Below are positions 13,195-21,731 of a DNA stretch of 64,000 nt, piece after piece. A program made the position numbers and the translations under genes. The stretch covers positions 3,844,001 through 3,908,000 of the forward strand of contig NZ_CP107772.1 of NCBI RefSeq assembly GCF_036345155.1. The letters are read 5' to 3'. Each line of letters starts with the position of its first letter. Position 1 is the stretch's first letter. Source of the DNA: Streptomyces sp. NBC_00582. GTDB taxonomy: Bacteria; Actinomycetota; Actinomycetes; Streptomycetales; Streptomycetaceae. The notes under the pieces are model-generated. The model ran no database searches. It was not told the DNA's origin and saw only the letters and a program-made list of their open reading frames with translations.

Positions 13195-14016
13195 TCAGTG
13201 GTGCTCGGCGAGCGCGCCCTGGATGAAGCTGCAGGTCAGCAGGACGAAGACGTACGCCTGCACCGCCTGGATGAAGAGCTCGAAGGCCGTCATCACGATG
13301 ACCATCACGAACGAGACGGCGGAGTAGGCGATGCCGATGCCGTTCAGCATGTACCAGCTGGCGATCGTGAAGAGCAGCAGGAGGGTGTGACCGGCGAACA
13401 TGTTCGCGAAGAGTCGGACGGCGTGGGTGAAGGGCCGCACCAGGAGGTTCGAGAACAGCTCGATCGTCATCGACAGCGGGAGGACCGCGCCGAGGGACTT
13501 GTCGTAGCCGGTGAAGTTCTTGAAGGCGCCGACGAAGCCGTGGCGCTTGAAGGTCAGGGAGACCCACAGGATGTAGACGATGCCGGCGAGGACCGCGGGG
13601 TAGGAGATGATCGCGGTGACCGGGAACTGGGCGACCGGGATGATCGACCAGAGGTTCATCATCCAGACGAAGAAGAACAGCGAGACGACCAGCGGGACGT
13701 ATTTCTCGCCCTCCTTCTTGCCGATGGTCTCGTAGACGACGCCGCGGCGGACGAAGTCGTAGCCGGCCTCGGCGACCATCTGGAGCTTGCCGGGGACGAC
13801 CTTCGGGCGGGCGAAGGCGGCCCAGAAGAAGCCGACGATGATGATCGAGCCGAGCAGCGCCAGCAGCATCGTCTTGTTGAAGTACGTGTTGCCGTCCGCG
13901 TTGCCGAAGATCGGCTCGAACAGGAACGAGTGCAGGCCCGGAGCCGGGAAGCCACAACCGTCGAACAGGTGGCAGTCGGTCTCGAAGGCGAGCACCTGCG
14001 TCGGGTCAGCACTCAC
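13195..14016 (-). CDS. atpB: F1Fo ATP synthase a subunit
   Basis: The a subunit forms the proton half-channels beside the c ring. The 273-residue product carries the essential arginine in HAVRLFANMFAGH and the following C-terminal membrane helices (AFELFIQAVQAYVFVLLTC). GTG 14016 is chosen as the start because AAGGAG lies exactly 6 nt upstream; a start 12 codons earlier lacks such a site. It is followed by atpE after 72 bp. Confidence 0.96.
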   Translation of the reverse strand: MSADPTQVLAFETDCHLFDGCGFPAPGLHSFLFEPIFGNADGNTYFNKTMLLALLGSIIIVGFFWAAFARPKVVPGKLQMVAEAGYDFVRRGVVYETIGKKEGEKYVPLVVSLFFFVWMMNLWSIIPVAQFPVTAIISYPAVLAGIVYILWVSLTFKRHGFVGAFKNFTGYDKSLGAVLPLSMTIELFSNLLVRPFTHAVRLFANMFAGHTLLLLFTIASWYMLNGIGIAYSAVSFVMVIVMTAFELFIQAVQAYVFVLLTCSFIQGALAEHH

Positions 14017-14241
14017 CGCGGGCTCCTTCGTCGTGGCGCATAGGTACGGCAACCTCGTTGTGTCGGCGCGGCGTACGGCCGCGTTTCGGCACGGGACTGG
14101 TGTTTCGGATGTGGGGGCGGCTGTGGGGCATCTCGCCTCGCGCTTGAGCAGGCGTCAGCTGGGATGCCCGCGCCCGCGATGCCGCAGTTGGCACCGGACG
14201 ATAGCAGGAGATCTCAGACGTCTTTATCCCGGCCCTACCCC

Positions 14242-14697
14242 TCACGACGAGTGCCCCGATTTTTCGGGCTTCCCGGCCTTCGAGGAGGCCGAGGAGGAGG
14301 CCGAATCGGGTTCGACGTAAAGGATCTTGGCCTTCATGTGCGCCCGCGTCTGCGCGGCGATCCAGGCGATCGTGGCGACGACGAGCGTGACGGCGAAGGC
14401 CCGCGGGTTGAACAGCGTGGTGTTCTTGAACGCGGCCATGAAGATGAACAGCAGCAGGATCTGCGCCGCGTAGAGCATCAGGCCCATCATCTGGAACAGC
14501 TGCGGAAGCGATTTGGCGGTGCGCTGCAGGACGTAGAGGCCGATTCCCATGAACGCGATCACGATGACCGTGCCGACGACGGCGCCGATGGCTCCCTTGC
14601 CGCCCGCGACCACACCGCTGACGACGGCGGCGATCGCACCGGCGGCGAGTGTGGGTACGGCGGCCTGGGCCAGGATCCGGACGTCGTTGGACGGCAT
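14242..14697 (-). CDS. atpI: AtpI-like membrane protein preceding the ATP synthase genes
   Basis: A 151-residue protein with about four transmembrane helices (VPTLAAGAIAAVVSGVVAGG, IGAVVGTVIVIAFMGIGLYV, LMLYAAQILLLFIFMAAF, FAVTLVVATIAWIAA) and a short Ser/Lys-rich cytoplasmic tail. Position and topology match the AtpI protein at the head of actinobacterial atp operons, proposed to help assemble the c ring. Sequence conservation in the family is low, so the name rests partly on position. Confidence 0.85.
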   Translation of the reverse strand: MPSNDVRILAQAAVPTLAAGAIAAVVSGVVAGGKGAIGAVVGTVIVIAFMGIGLYVLQRTAKSLPQLFQMMGLMLYAAQILLLFIFMAAFKNTTLFNPRAFAVTLVVATIAWIAAQTRAHMKAKILYVEPDSASSSASSKAGKPEKSGHSS

Positions 14698-14792
14698 GGC
14701 GGCAACTCCGCTTTCAATGGGGGCAGGGTGTCGTCATGGACGAGCGTAGTCCCGGTTCGAGGGGCGAAAGACCTCACGCGGACCTCGCGCCA

Positions 14793-14816
14793 AAAGACCG
14801 TCGCACTGCGGTCTTT
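14793..14816 (-). terminator. Hairpin between the wecA-like gene and atpI
   Basis: AAAGACCG at 14793-14800 pairs with CGGTCTTT at 14809-14816 around an 8-nt loop, followed on the minus strand by T and G. It could terminate readthrough from the wecA-like gene or act as an attenuator in the atp leader, since it lies 96 bp upstream of atpI. The rest of the 311-bp gap (14698-15008) holds the likely atp promoter, which I cannot place confidently. Confidence 0.55.
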
Positions 14817-14889
14817 CGGCTGTCTCCGGGGTTCTCGTGAACCGTATCACAAACTATTTGATGAGGTCTTTACCTGGATGGTGTGCTTG

Positions 14890-14911
14890 CTGTCACACAT
14901 GAGAGTGACAG
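14890..14911. promoter_or_regulatory. Inverted repeat upstream of the atp operon
   Basis: CTGTCAC at 14890-14896 and GTGACAG at 14905-14911 form a perfect 7-bp inverted repeat with an 8-bp spacer. It sits in a locally AT-richer segment about 200 bp upstream of atpI, the size and shape of a dimeric regulator site. No regulator is assigned. Confidence 0.4.
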
Positions 14912-15008
14912 TGCCCGTCTGTGCAGAATCGACGCCGAGTTGTCTGGTATTGGGGAGCTTTGCCCCCGCCCACTTCCCCCACGACTTGGCAATGCTCTAG
15001 TCAGATTC

Positions 15009-16310
15009 TTACCTTGCCGACCGCGAACGAGGGCCCACGGCGGTCGCCCCGTTGACCCCCGAGACCCCGACGGCCACGGGCGTACGCGGCTGCGGCTCGG
15101 CCCCGTCGGCGGAGACCAGCGCGGCCTCCGCGGCCAGTTCGGCGGACCTGCGGCGGCGGTAGCGCGGCGGCACGAACGCCTCGGCCCAGCGCGGGGCACG
15201 CGGCGTGAAGCGCGGCAGCAGAAGCAGCACGAGCCCGAGCGCGCTGAGGAACACCACACCGAGGACGATCCACATGGACGCCGCGTTGACGGAGTAGGCG
15301 AGCGCGCCGAACGCGATCAGCGCCGACCAGAAGTACATGATCAGCACGGCCCGGCTGTGCGAGTGACCGATCTCCAGCAGCCGGTGGTGCAGATGCCCGC
15401 GGTCCGCGGCGAACGGCGACTGACCGCGCCAGGTACGGCGCACGATCGCGAGGATCAGGTCGGCGGCCGGGATCGCGATGATCGTCAGCGGCATCAGCAG
15501 CGGGATGTAGACCGGCACCATCTGGTGCACGGTGGAGCGCTCGGAGCCGCCGAAGAGGTTGTCCGGGTCGACGTTGCCCGTGACGGAGATCGCGCCCGCC
15601 GCCAGCACCAGCCCGATCAGCATCGAGCCCGAGTCGCCCATGAAGATCCGGGCGGGGTGCATGTTGTGCGGCAGGAAGCCCAGGCACATGCCCATCAGGA
15701 TGGCCGCGAACAGCGTCGCCGGGGCGGCGGCCTCGATGCCGTACGAGTACCAGATGCGGTACGTGTACATGAAGAACGCGGCGGCGGCGATGCACACCAT
15801 GCCGGCCGCGAGCCCGTCCAGACCGTCCACGAAGTTGACGGCGTTGATGGTGATCACGACCAGCGCCACCGTCAACAGGGTGCCCTGCCACTGGGTCAGC
15901 GCGACCGTGCCGACCGTCGGGATCGGCAGCCACAGGATCGTCAGACCCTGCATGACCATCACACCCGCGGCGATCATCTGGCCGCCCAGCTTCAGCAGCG
16001 CGTCGATCTCGAACTTGTCGTCCAGGACACCGATCAGCCAGATCAGGGCGGCACCCGAGAGCAGGGCGCGCGGCTCGTTCGACTTCTCGAAGACCCCGTT
16101 GAGGTTGGTGAGATGGTCCGCGACCAGCAGCCCCGCACACAGCCCGAAGAACATGGCGATCCCGCCGAGCCGCGGAGTGGGTTCCCGGTGCACGTCACGG
16201 GCCCTGATCTCCGGCATCGCCCCCGCCACGATCGCGAACTTCCGTACCGGCCCGGTCAGCAGATACGTCACCGCGGCCGTGATGCAGAGCGTCAGCAGGT
16301 ATTCACGCAC
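15009..16310 (-). CDS. wecA: Polyprenyl-phosphate N-acetylhexosamine-1-phosphate transferase, MraY/WecA family
   Basis: This 433-residue multi-pass membrane enzyme loads a sugar-1-phosphate from a UDP-sugar onto decaprenyl/undecaprenyl phosphate, the first lipid-linked step of a wall glycopolymer. Family motifs are DVHREPTPRLGG near the N-terminus, NFVDGLDGLAAG, FMGDSGSM and HLHHRL. GTG 16310 is preferred (GGGGAA 5 nt upstream; product MREYLLTLC). A soluble C-terminal tail of about 70 residues is rich in Arg and Ala. It is commonly annotated wecA/rfe next to atpI in actinobacteria; the exact polymer served here is not shown by the sequence. Confidence 0.9.
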   Translation of the reverse strand: MREYLLTLCITAAVTYLLTGPVRKFAIVAGAMPEIRARDVHREPTPRLGGIAMFFGLCAGLLVADHLTNLNGVFEKSNEPRALLSGAALIWLIGVLDDKFEIDALLKLGGQMIAAGVMVMQGLTILWLPIPTVGTVALTQWQGTLLTVALVVITINAVNFVDGLDGLAAGMVCIAAAAFFMYTYRIWYSYGIEAAAPATLFAAILMGMCLGFLPHNMHPARIFMGDSGSMLIGLVLAAGAISVTGNVDPDNLFGGSERSTVHQMVPVYIPLLMPLTIIAIPAADLILAIVRRTWRGQSPFAADRGHLHHRLLEIGHSHSRAVLIMYFWSALIAFGALAYSVNAASMWIVLGVVFLSALGLVLLLLPRFTPRAPRWAEAFVPPRYRRRRSAELAAEAALVSADGAEPQPRTPVAVGVSGVNGATAVGPRSRSAR

Positions 16311-16527
16311 AGGCTTCCCCACAGGTCTCGCTGGCCATCTCAGCCCCACACCCTAGCGATCGACTCACACACGGCGCATATGTGTGGGGACTTCCGGGTA
16401 GCGACGATGGTTGCACGTGGGGCTGTGAGTGTGGGTGCACGGGGGCGTTTCACGCCAGCGCGCGTACCCGGATTCTCCGCCCCCACGCCTGCCGGATCCC
16501 CTGGACCAGCCGGGGATCAGCCCGGGA

Positions 16528-17775
16528 TCAGCCGGGATACGGCGGGAAGGCCGTGGCCAGTTCCCGTACCTCCTCGCGGGCCCGCTTGGCCTCGACCCGG
16601 CCGCGCAGCACCCCCGCCATCAGCGCCCCGACGCCCGCCAGCTCCTCCTCCCGCATCCCCTGCGTGGTCACCGCGGCCGTGCCGAGCCGGAGCCCGCGCG
16701 CATCGGCGTACGGCAGCGCACAGCAGTCCAGGACGATCCCCGCGGCCGCGAGCAGCCCCCGCGCCGAGCGCCCGTCGACACCGAGGGGAGCCGGATCGAC
16801 GGTGAGGAGATGGGTGTCGGTGCCGCCCGTCGTCACGCCCAGCCCCTCCTCCTCCAGCCGGGCCGCCAGCACCCTCGCATTGGCGACCACCTGATGGGCG
16901 TACGCCGAGAACGCCTCGGTCGACGCCTCACCGAACGCGACCGCCTTCGCGGCGATCGTGTGCATCTGCGCGCCGGCCTGCGTGAACGGGAAGACGGCCC
17001 GGTCCACCCGCTCCGCCAACTCGCTCCCGCACAGCAGCATCCCGCCGCGCGGCCCCCGCAGCACCTTGTGGGTGGTGGCGCAGACGATGTCGGCGTACGG
17101 CACCGGAGAGGGCGCCGCTCCCCCGGCGACCAGCCCGATGGGGTGCCCGGCGTCGGCGATGAGATAGGCGCCGACCTCGTCGGCCACGGCCCGGAAGAGG
17201 GCGTGGTCGACATGGCGCGGATAGGCGATCGAGCCGCACACGATCGCCTTGGGCCGATGGCTGCGGGCCAGCGTCCGCACCTGCTCGTAATCGATCAGCC
17301 CGGTCTCCGCGTCCACCCCGTACGGCACGAAGTCGAACCAGCGCCCGGAGAAGTTCGCGGGCGAACCGTGGGTGAGATGCCCGCCGTAGGGCAGCCCGAG
17401 GGCGAGCACGGTGTCACCGGGCCTCAGCAGGGCCGCGTAGGCGGCCAGCACGGCGGACGAGCCGGAATGGGGCTGCACATTGGCGTGCTCGGCCCCGAAC
17501 AGCCGCTTCGCCCGCTCCACGGCGAGCCGCTCGGCGACGTCGACGATCTCGCAGCCCCCGTGGTGCCGGGCCCCCGGATACCCCTCCGCGTACTTGTTGG
17601 CGAGCGGCGAGCCGAGCGCGGCCAGCACGGCCGGCGAGCAGAAGTTCTCGGCGGCGACGAGCTGCAGCGTCGACGCCTGCCGGGTCGCCTCCGCGAGCAG
17701 GATCTCGGCCATCTCGGGATCCTGCCGGCGCAGGACATCGGCATCGGCCGCGACGGGGGCATGAGTGACCGACAT
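16528..17775 (-). CDS. glyA: Serine hydroxymethyltransferase paralogue (diverged GlyA)
   Basis: This 415-residue PLP enzyme belongs to the SHMT family, which interconverts serine and glycine with tetrahydrofolate. The lysine that binds PLP is in TTHKVLRGPRGG, and QPHSGSSA and the substrate-carboxylate Arg in GLRLGTAAVTT are kept. It differs from housekeeping GlyA at usually fixed places: RYYGGCE becomes RHHGGCE (two active-site Tyr replaced by His), the DMAHIAG cofactor segment becomes DAGHPIG, and SGGTDNHL becomes TGGTDTHL. Streptomyces usually carry a standard glyA elsewhere, so this is likely a second copy with altered specificity. ATG 17775 has GGAG 6 nt upstream. It precedes the wecA-like gene by 217 bp. 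Confidence 0.85.
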   Translation of the reverse strand: MSVTHAPVAADADVLRRQDPEMAEILLAEATRQASTLQLVAAENFCSPAVLAALGSPLANKYAEGYPGARHHGGCEIVDVAERLAVERAKRLFGAEHANVQPHSGSSAVLAAYAALLRPGDTVLALGLPYGGHLTHGSPANFSGRWFDFVPYGVDAETGLIDYEQVRTLARSHRPKAIVCGSIAYPRHVDHALFRAVADEVGAYLIADAGHPIGLVAGGAAPSPVPYADIVCATTHKVLRGPRGGMLLCGSELAERVDRAVFPFTQAGAQMHTIAAKAVAFGEASTEAFSAYAHQVVANARVLAARLEEEGLGVTTGGTDTHLLTVDPAPLGVDGRSARGLLAAAGIVLDCCALPYADARGLRLGTAAVTTQGMREEELAGVGALMAGVLRGRVEAKRAREEVRELATAFPPYPG

Positions 17776-17853
17776 GACGAACTCCGGGACGTCGACGGTG
17801 ACGTACGTCCAATGTAGGCCCGTGACGCGGGAGGTGCCCCCCACCGCGACGGC

Positions 17854-18534
17854 CTACATCCGGGCCGGCACTCCCGTCAGCGCCGTCACCACGGGGTCCA
17901 GCGCCTGATGTATCTCGTCACCGATCGAGCGGAAGAACGGCAGCGGCGCACCGTACGGGTCGTAGACCTCGTCCGCCTCCAGCGTGGGCGCCAGCAGCCA
18001 GCCGCGCAGGGCCGCCGCCGCGCGGACCAGGGCCCGGGCGCGGCGGACCACGCCCTCCTCCAGCGGGGGCAGGGTGGCCGGGTCGATGGCGTTCACCAGG
18101 CGGGTGAACTCCTTCAGGGTGAAGGTGCGCAGGCCCGCCGAGTGGCCCATGGAGATGACCTGGGCGCGGTGGTCGCGGGTCGCGGTCAGGACGAGGTCGG
18201 CCATGATGACGTGCTCGTCGAGCAGTTCCCGGCCGACGAAGCCGGAGGGGTCCGCGCCGAAGTCGGCCAGCACGGTCTCCGCGTTGGCCTCCATCGGCGC
18301 GCCCTCGTGGCCCCAGGTGCCCGCGCTCTCCACGATCATCCCGCCGCCCAGCACCCCGAGGCGCTGCGACAGGAAATGCCGGGTCAGCCGCTCGGTGATG
18401 GGCGAGCGGCAGACGTTGCCGGTGCTGACGTGGAGGATGCGGAAGGTGTCGCGCGGAAGTCCGACGAAGGTCGTCGTGATCTCCGCGGCGCGTTCCCCGT
18501 TGCCTATGCCACGCCCCGCGTCAGGGGCTGTCAA
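17854..18534 (-). CDS. Low-molecular-weight protein tyrosine phosphatase family protein, catalytic Cys replaced by Ser
   Basis: A 226-residue protein with the LMW-PTP fold signature at its N-terminus: HVSTGNVCRSP (residues 35-45) aligns with the phosphate loop V-C-x-G-N-I-C-R-S-P, but the first, nucleophilic Cys is Ser37; Cys42 and Arg43 remain. The general-acid loop VYDPYG near the C-terminus is kept. With Ser at the nucleophile it should lack normal phosphatase turnover and may be a phosphotyrosine-binding pseudophosphatase, or use another chemistry. The start is TTG 18534, which overlaps the stop of the Sua5 gene (TTGA); no ATG or GTG precedes the conserved core in frame. The overlap implies co-translation with Sua5. 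Confidence 0.85.
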   Translation of the reverse strand: MTAPDAGRGIGNGERAAEITTTFVGLPRDTFRILHVSTGNVCRSPITERLTRHFLSQRLGVLGGGMIVESAGTWGHEGAPMEANAETVLADFGADPSGFVGRELLDEHVIMADLVLTATRDHRAQVISMGHSAGLRTFTLKEFTRLVNAIDPATLPPLEEGVVRRARALVRAAAALRGWLLAPTLEADEVYDPYGAPLPFFRSIGDEIHQALDPVVTALTGVPARM

Positions 18535-19178
18535 TTCGCCACCTCGAGGTCGGGTACGACCTTGCGCAGTTCGTCGGCCGTGATCGCCCCCTCGCGCAGC
18601 AGCAGCGGGATCTCGCGGCTGACGTCGACGATCGAGGACGGGACGTTCCCGGGGGTGGGGCCGCCGTCGAGGTAGACGGAGACGGAGTCGCCGAGCATCT
18701 CCTGGGCGTAGTCGCAGTTCTCCGGCGCCGGGTGTCCGGTGAGGTTGGCGGAGGACACCGCCATGGGGCCGACCTCGGTCAGCAGCTCGATGGCGACCGG
18801 GTGCAGCGGCATGCGCACGGCAACCGTGCCGCGGGTGTCGCCCAGGTCCCACTGCAGGGACGGCTGGTGCTTGGCGACGAGCGTCAGCGCGCCCGGCCAG
18901 AACGCGTCGACCAGCTCCCAGGCCAGCTCGGAGAAGTCCGTGACCAGGCCGTGCAGGGTGTTCGGGGAGCCGATGAGGACGGGGGTGGGCATGTTGCGGC
19001 CCCGGCCCTTGGCGTCCAGCAGATCGCCCACGGCCTCCTTGGAGAACGCGTCGGCGCCGATGCCGTACACCGTGTCGGTCGGGAGGACCACGAGCTCGCC
19101 CCGGCGGACGGCGGACGCGGCCTCACGCAGACCGGTCACGCGGTCGGTCGCGTCGTTGGTGTCGTATCGCCGAGCCAT
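18531..19178 (-). CDS. tsaC: L-threonylcarbamoyladenylate synthase (Sua5/YciO/YrdC)
   Basis: This 215-residue enzyme condenses threonine, bicarbonate and ATP to threonylcarbamoyl-AMP for the t6A37 modification of ANN-decoding tRNAs. Family motifs are LVVLPTDTVYGIGADA, KGRGRNMPTPVLIGS and SSANLTGHP. Only the YrdC domain is present (no C-terminal Sua5 domain). ATG 19178 opens MARRYDTNDATDRV with GAGG upstream; the longer open frame is Pro/Ser/Thr noise from the prmC side. It overlaps the phosphatase-like gene by 4 bp and follows prmC by 67 bp. Confidence 0.94.
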   Translation of the reverse strand: MARRYDTNDATDRVTGLREAASAVRRGELVVLPTDTVYGIGADAFSKEAVGDLLDAKGRGRNMPTPVLIGSPNTLHGLVTDFSELAWELVDAFWPGALTLVAKHQPSLQWDLGDTRGTVAVRMPLHPVAIELLTEVGPMAVSSANLTGHPAPENCDYAQEMLGDSVSVYLDGGPTPGNVPSSIVDVSREIPLLLREGAITADELRKVVPDLEVAN

Positions 19179-19245
19179 GTCTAGCGGGCCTCCTCGTGCA
19201 CGTACTGCTGGATGGAAGTCTGATGGGTGGTCACATGGGCGGTGT

Positions 19246-20091
19246 TCACGGCATGGCCCTGCGGGCGGTCGCGAAGCGGGGGCGGTTGTTGAGGTCCGGG
19301 TGGTCGGCCGCGTCGGCCCAGCCCCGCTCCTCGGTGAAGATCCACGGCACCTGGCCGCCCTGGGTGTCGGCGTGCTCGATGACGACGACACCGCCCGGGC
19401 GCAGGAGCCGGTGTGCGGTCCGTTCCAGACCGCGGATGAGGTCGAGCCCGTCCTCGCCGGAGAACAGCGCCAGGTCGGGGTCGTAGTCCCGCGCCTCGGG
19501 AGCGACGTACTCCCACTCGGTCAGCGGGATGTACGGCGGGTTGGAGACGACCAGGTCGACCTGGCCGTCGAGGTCGCGGAAGGCGTCCAGGGCGTTGCCC
19601 TGACGCAGGTCGACGCGGGACCCCTCCATGTTCTTGCGGGTCCACACCAGGGCGTCCTCGGACAGCTCCACGGCGTGCACGGTCGAGCGCGGCACCTCCT
19701 GGGCGAGGGCGAGCGCGATCGCGCCGGAGCCGGTGCACAGGTCGACGATGCACGGCTCCACGACGTCCATGGCCCGTACGGCGTCTATGGCCCACCCGAC
19801 GACCGACTCGGTCTCGGGACGGGGCACGAAGACGCCGGGGCCGACCTGGAGCTCCAGATAGCGGAAGTAGGCCCGCCCGGTGATGTGCTGCAGCGGCTCG
19901 CGCTGCTCACGCCGGGCGATGACCTCCCAGTAGCGGGCGTCGAAGTCGGAGTCCTTCACGGAGTGCAGTTCACCGCGCTTCACGCCGTGCACGAACGCGG
20001 CGAGCTCCTCCGCGTCGTTGCGCGGCGAGGGCACGCCGGCGCCGGCCAGCCGCTGGGTGGCCTGGGCCACCTCCGAGAGCAGCAGGTTCAC
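19246..20091 (-). CDS. prmC: Release factor glutamine N5-methyltransferase
   Basis: PrmC methylates the Gln of the GGQ motif in RF1 and RF2. The 281-residue protein has an N-terminal helical domain (to about residue 95), SAM motif I IVDLCTGSGAIALALA, and the substrate-Gln motif NPPYIPLTEWEY. It lies directly behind prfA (37 bp), its substrate gene, the usual pairing. Confidence 0.97.
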   Translation of the reverse strand: MNLLLSEVAQATQRLAGAGVPSPRNDAEELAAFVHGVKRGELHSVKDSDFDARYWEVIARREQREPLQHITGRAYFRYLELQVGPGVFVPRPETESVVGWAIDAVRAMDVVEPCIVDLCTGSGAIALALAQEVPRSTVHAVELSEDALVWTRKNMEGSRVDLRQGNALDAFRDLDGQVDLVVSNPPYIPLTEWEYVAPEARDYDPDLALFSGEDGLDLIRGLERTAHRLLRPGGVVVIEHADTQGGQVPWIFTEERGWADAADHPDLNNRPRFATARRAMP

Positions 20092-20128
20092 GCAAGTCCT
20101 CCGTGGGTGGTACTCGTCCGTGCCGTGG

Positions 20129-21205
20129 TTACGCGGCTGCCAGCTTCGCCGCCGAGTCCGCGTCGACGCAGGCCTGGATCACCGCGTCGAGGTCGCCGTC
20201 CAGGACCTGGTCAAGGTTGTACGACTTGAAGCCGACGCGGTGGTCCGAGATGCGGTTCTCCGGGAAGTTGTACGTGCGGATCTTCTCGGAGCGGTCGACG
20301 GTGCGGACCTGGCTGCGGCGGGCGTCGGCGGCCTCCCGCTCCGCCTCCTCCTGCGCGGCGGCGAGGAGCCTGGAGCGCAGGATACGCATCGCCTGCTCCT
20401 TGTTCTGCAACTGGCTCTTCTCGTTCTGGCAGGAGGCGACGACTCCGGTGGGAAGGTGCGTGATGCGCACGGCGGAGTCGGTGGTGTTGACGGACTGGCC
20501 GCCCGGGCCGGACGACCGGTACACGTCGATGCGGAGGTCGTTGGGGTTGATCTCGACGTCGACCTCCTCCGCCTCCGGGGTGACGAGGACACCGGCCGCC
20601 GAGGTGTGGATGCGGCCCTGCGACTCGGTCGCCGGCACCCGCTGGACGCGGTGCACTCCGCCCTCGTACTTCAGCCGCGCCCAGACGCCCTGACCGGGCT
20701 CGGTGGCGCCCTGGCCGCCCTTGGTCTTCACGGCGACCTGGACGTCCTTGTAGCCGCCCAGCTCGGACTCGGTGGCGTCGATGATCTCGGTCTTCCAGCC
20801 GACCCGCTCGGCGTACCGCAGGTACATGCGCAGCAGGTCGCCCGCGAAGAGGGCGGACTCGTCGCCGCCGGCGCCGGCCTTGATCTCCAGGATGACGTCC
20901 TTGTCGTCGGACGGGTCCCGGGGCACGAGCAACAGCCGCAGCTTCTCCGTCAGCTCGTCGCGCTGCTTGTCCAGCTCCTTGACCTCGGCGGCGAAGTCCG
21001 GGTCGTCGGCGGCGAGTTCGCGCGCGGTCTCCATGTCGTCGCCGGTCTGCTTCCAGGAGCGGTACGTGGCGACGATCGGGGTGAGCTCGGCGTAGCGCTT
21101 GTTCAGCTTGCGCGCGTTGGCCTGGTCGGCGAAGACCGACGGGTCGGCGAGCTTCTTCTCCAGGTCGGCGTGCTCACCGACCAACTCCTCGACGGCCTCG
21201 AACAT
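20129..21205 (-). CDS. prfA: Peptide chain release factor 1
   Basis: RF1 ends translation at UAA and UAG. The 358-residue product has the GGQ motif in [17 protein letters not shown] near residue 230 and the usual helical N-terminal domain. ATG 21205 has AGGAG 7 nt upstream and gives [19 protein letters not shown]; the open frame extends further but without a ribosome-binding site. Part of the rpmE-prfA-prmC-sua5 translation cluster. Confidence 0.97.
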   Translation of the reverse strand: MFEAVEELVGEHADLEKKLADPSVFADQANARKLNKRYAELTPIVATYRSWKQTGDDMETARELAADDPDFAAEVKELDKQRDELTEKLRLLLVPRDPSDDKDVILEIKAGAGGDESALFAGDLLRMYLRYAERVGWKTEIIDATESELGGYKDVQVAVKTKGGQGATEPGQGVWARLKYEGGVHRVQRVPATESQGRIHTSAAGVLVTPEAEEVDVEINPNDLRIDVYRSSGPGGQSVNTTDSAVRITHLPTGVVASCQNEKSQLQNKEQAMRILRSRLLAAAQEEAEREAADARRSQVRTVDRSEKIRTYNFPENRISDHRVGFKSYNLDQVLDGDLDAVIQACVDADSAAKLAAA

Positions 21206-21313
21206 GGTGGGCTCCTGAAATGCTGGTGCGTGGATGAAGGCGAACGACCAAAAACGCCGGTCCCGGCGCACCCCGGGCGGGGGCACGGCCGTGGACCGGC
21301 GAATGGGGGCTCG

Positions 21314-21538
21314 CTACTTCTTGGAGCCGGCGGCAGCCTTGCCGAAGCGGGCCTCGAAGCGGGCCACACGGCCACCGGTGTCGAGGATCTTCTGCTTGCC
21401 CGTGTAGAACGGGTGGCACTCGGAGCAGACGTCGGCGCGGATGGTGCCGCTCGCGATCGTGCTGCGGGTGGTGAACGACGCGCCACAGGTGCAGCTGACC
21501 TGCGTCTCGACGTACTCGGGGTGGATGTCGCGCTTCAA
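21314..21538 (-). CDS. rpmE: 50S ribosomal protein bL31, zinc-binding (C+) form
   Basis: The 74-residue bL31 carries the zinc ligands Cys16, Cys18, Cys38 and Cys41 (CTC and CSEC). It is therefore the zinc-replete form; Streptomyces normally have a Cys-free paralogue under Zur control elsewhere. The C-terminal part, [20 protein letters not shown], is typical. It heads the translation-factor cluster, 108 bp before prfA. Confidence 0.97.
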   Translation of the reverse strand: MKRDIHPEYVETQVSCTCGASFTTRSTIASGTIRADVCSECHPFYTGKQKILDTGGRVARFEARFGKAAAGSKK

Positions 21539-21731
21539 GGTGTCTCCTAGTTTCGGGAGGGCTCCGGGTCGCCACCGCGGGCTGCGGGTGCGTGAACCGG
21601 GGCCGACTTACCAGTCTGCCAGGACTGGCGCCATCCCCCAAAACCGGGGGGTGAACCCATCTATTCCCCGAGGGGCGACTCCCCCGGGCGCGCGGGGAAC
21701 CGCGCGACGAGCACACGACGCACCCGCATCC

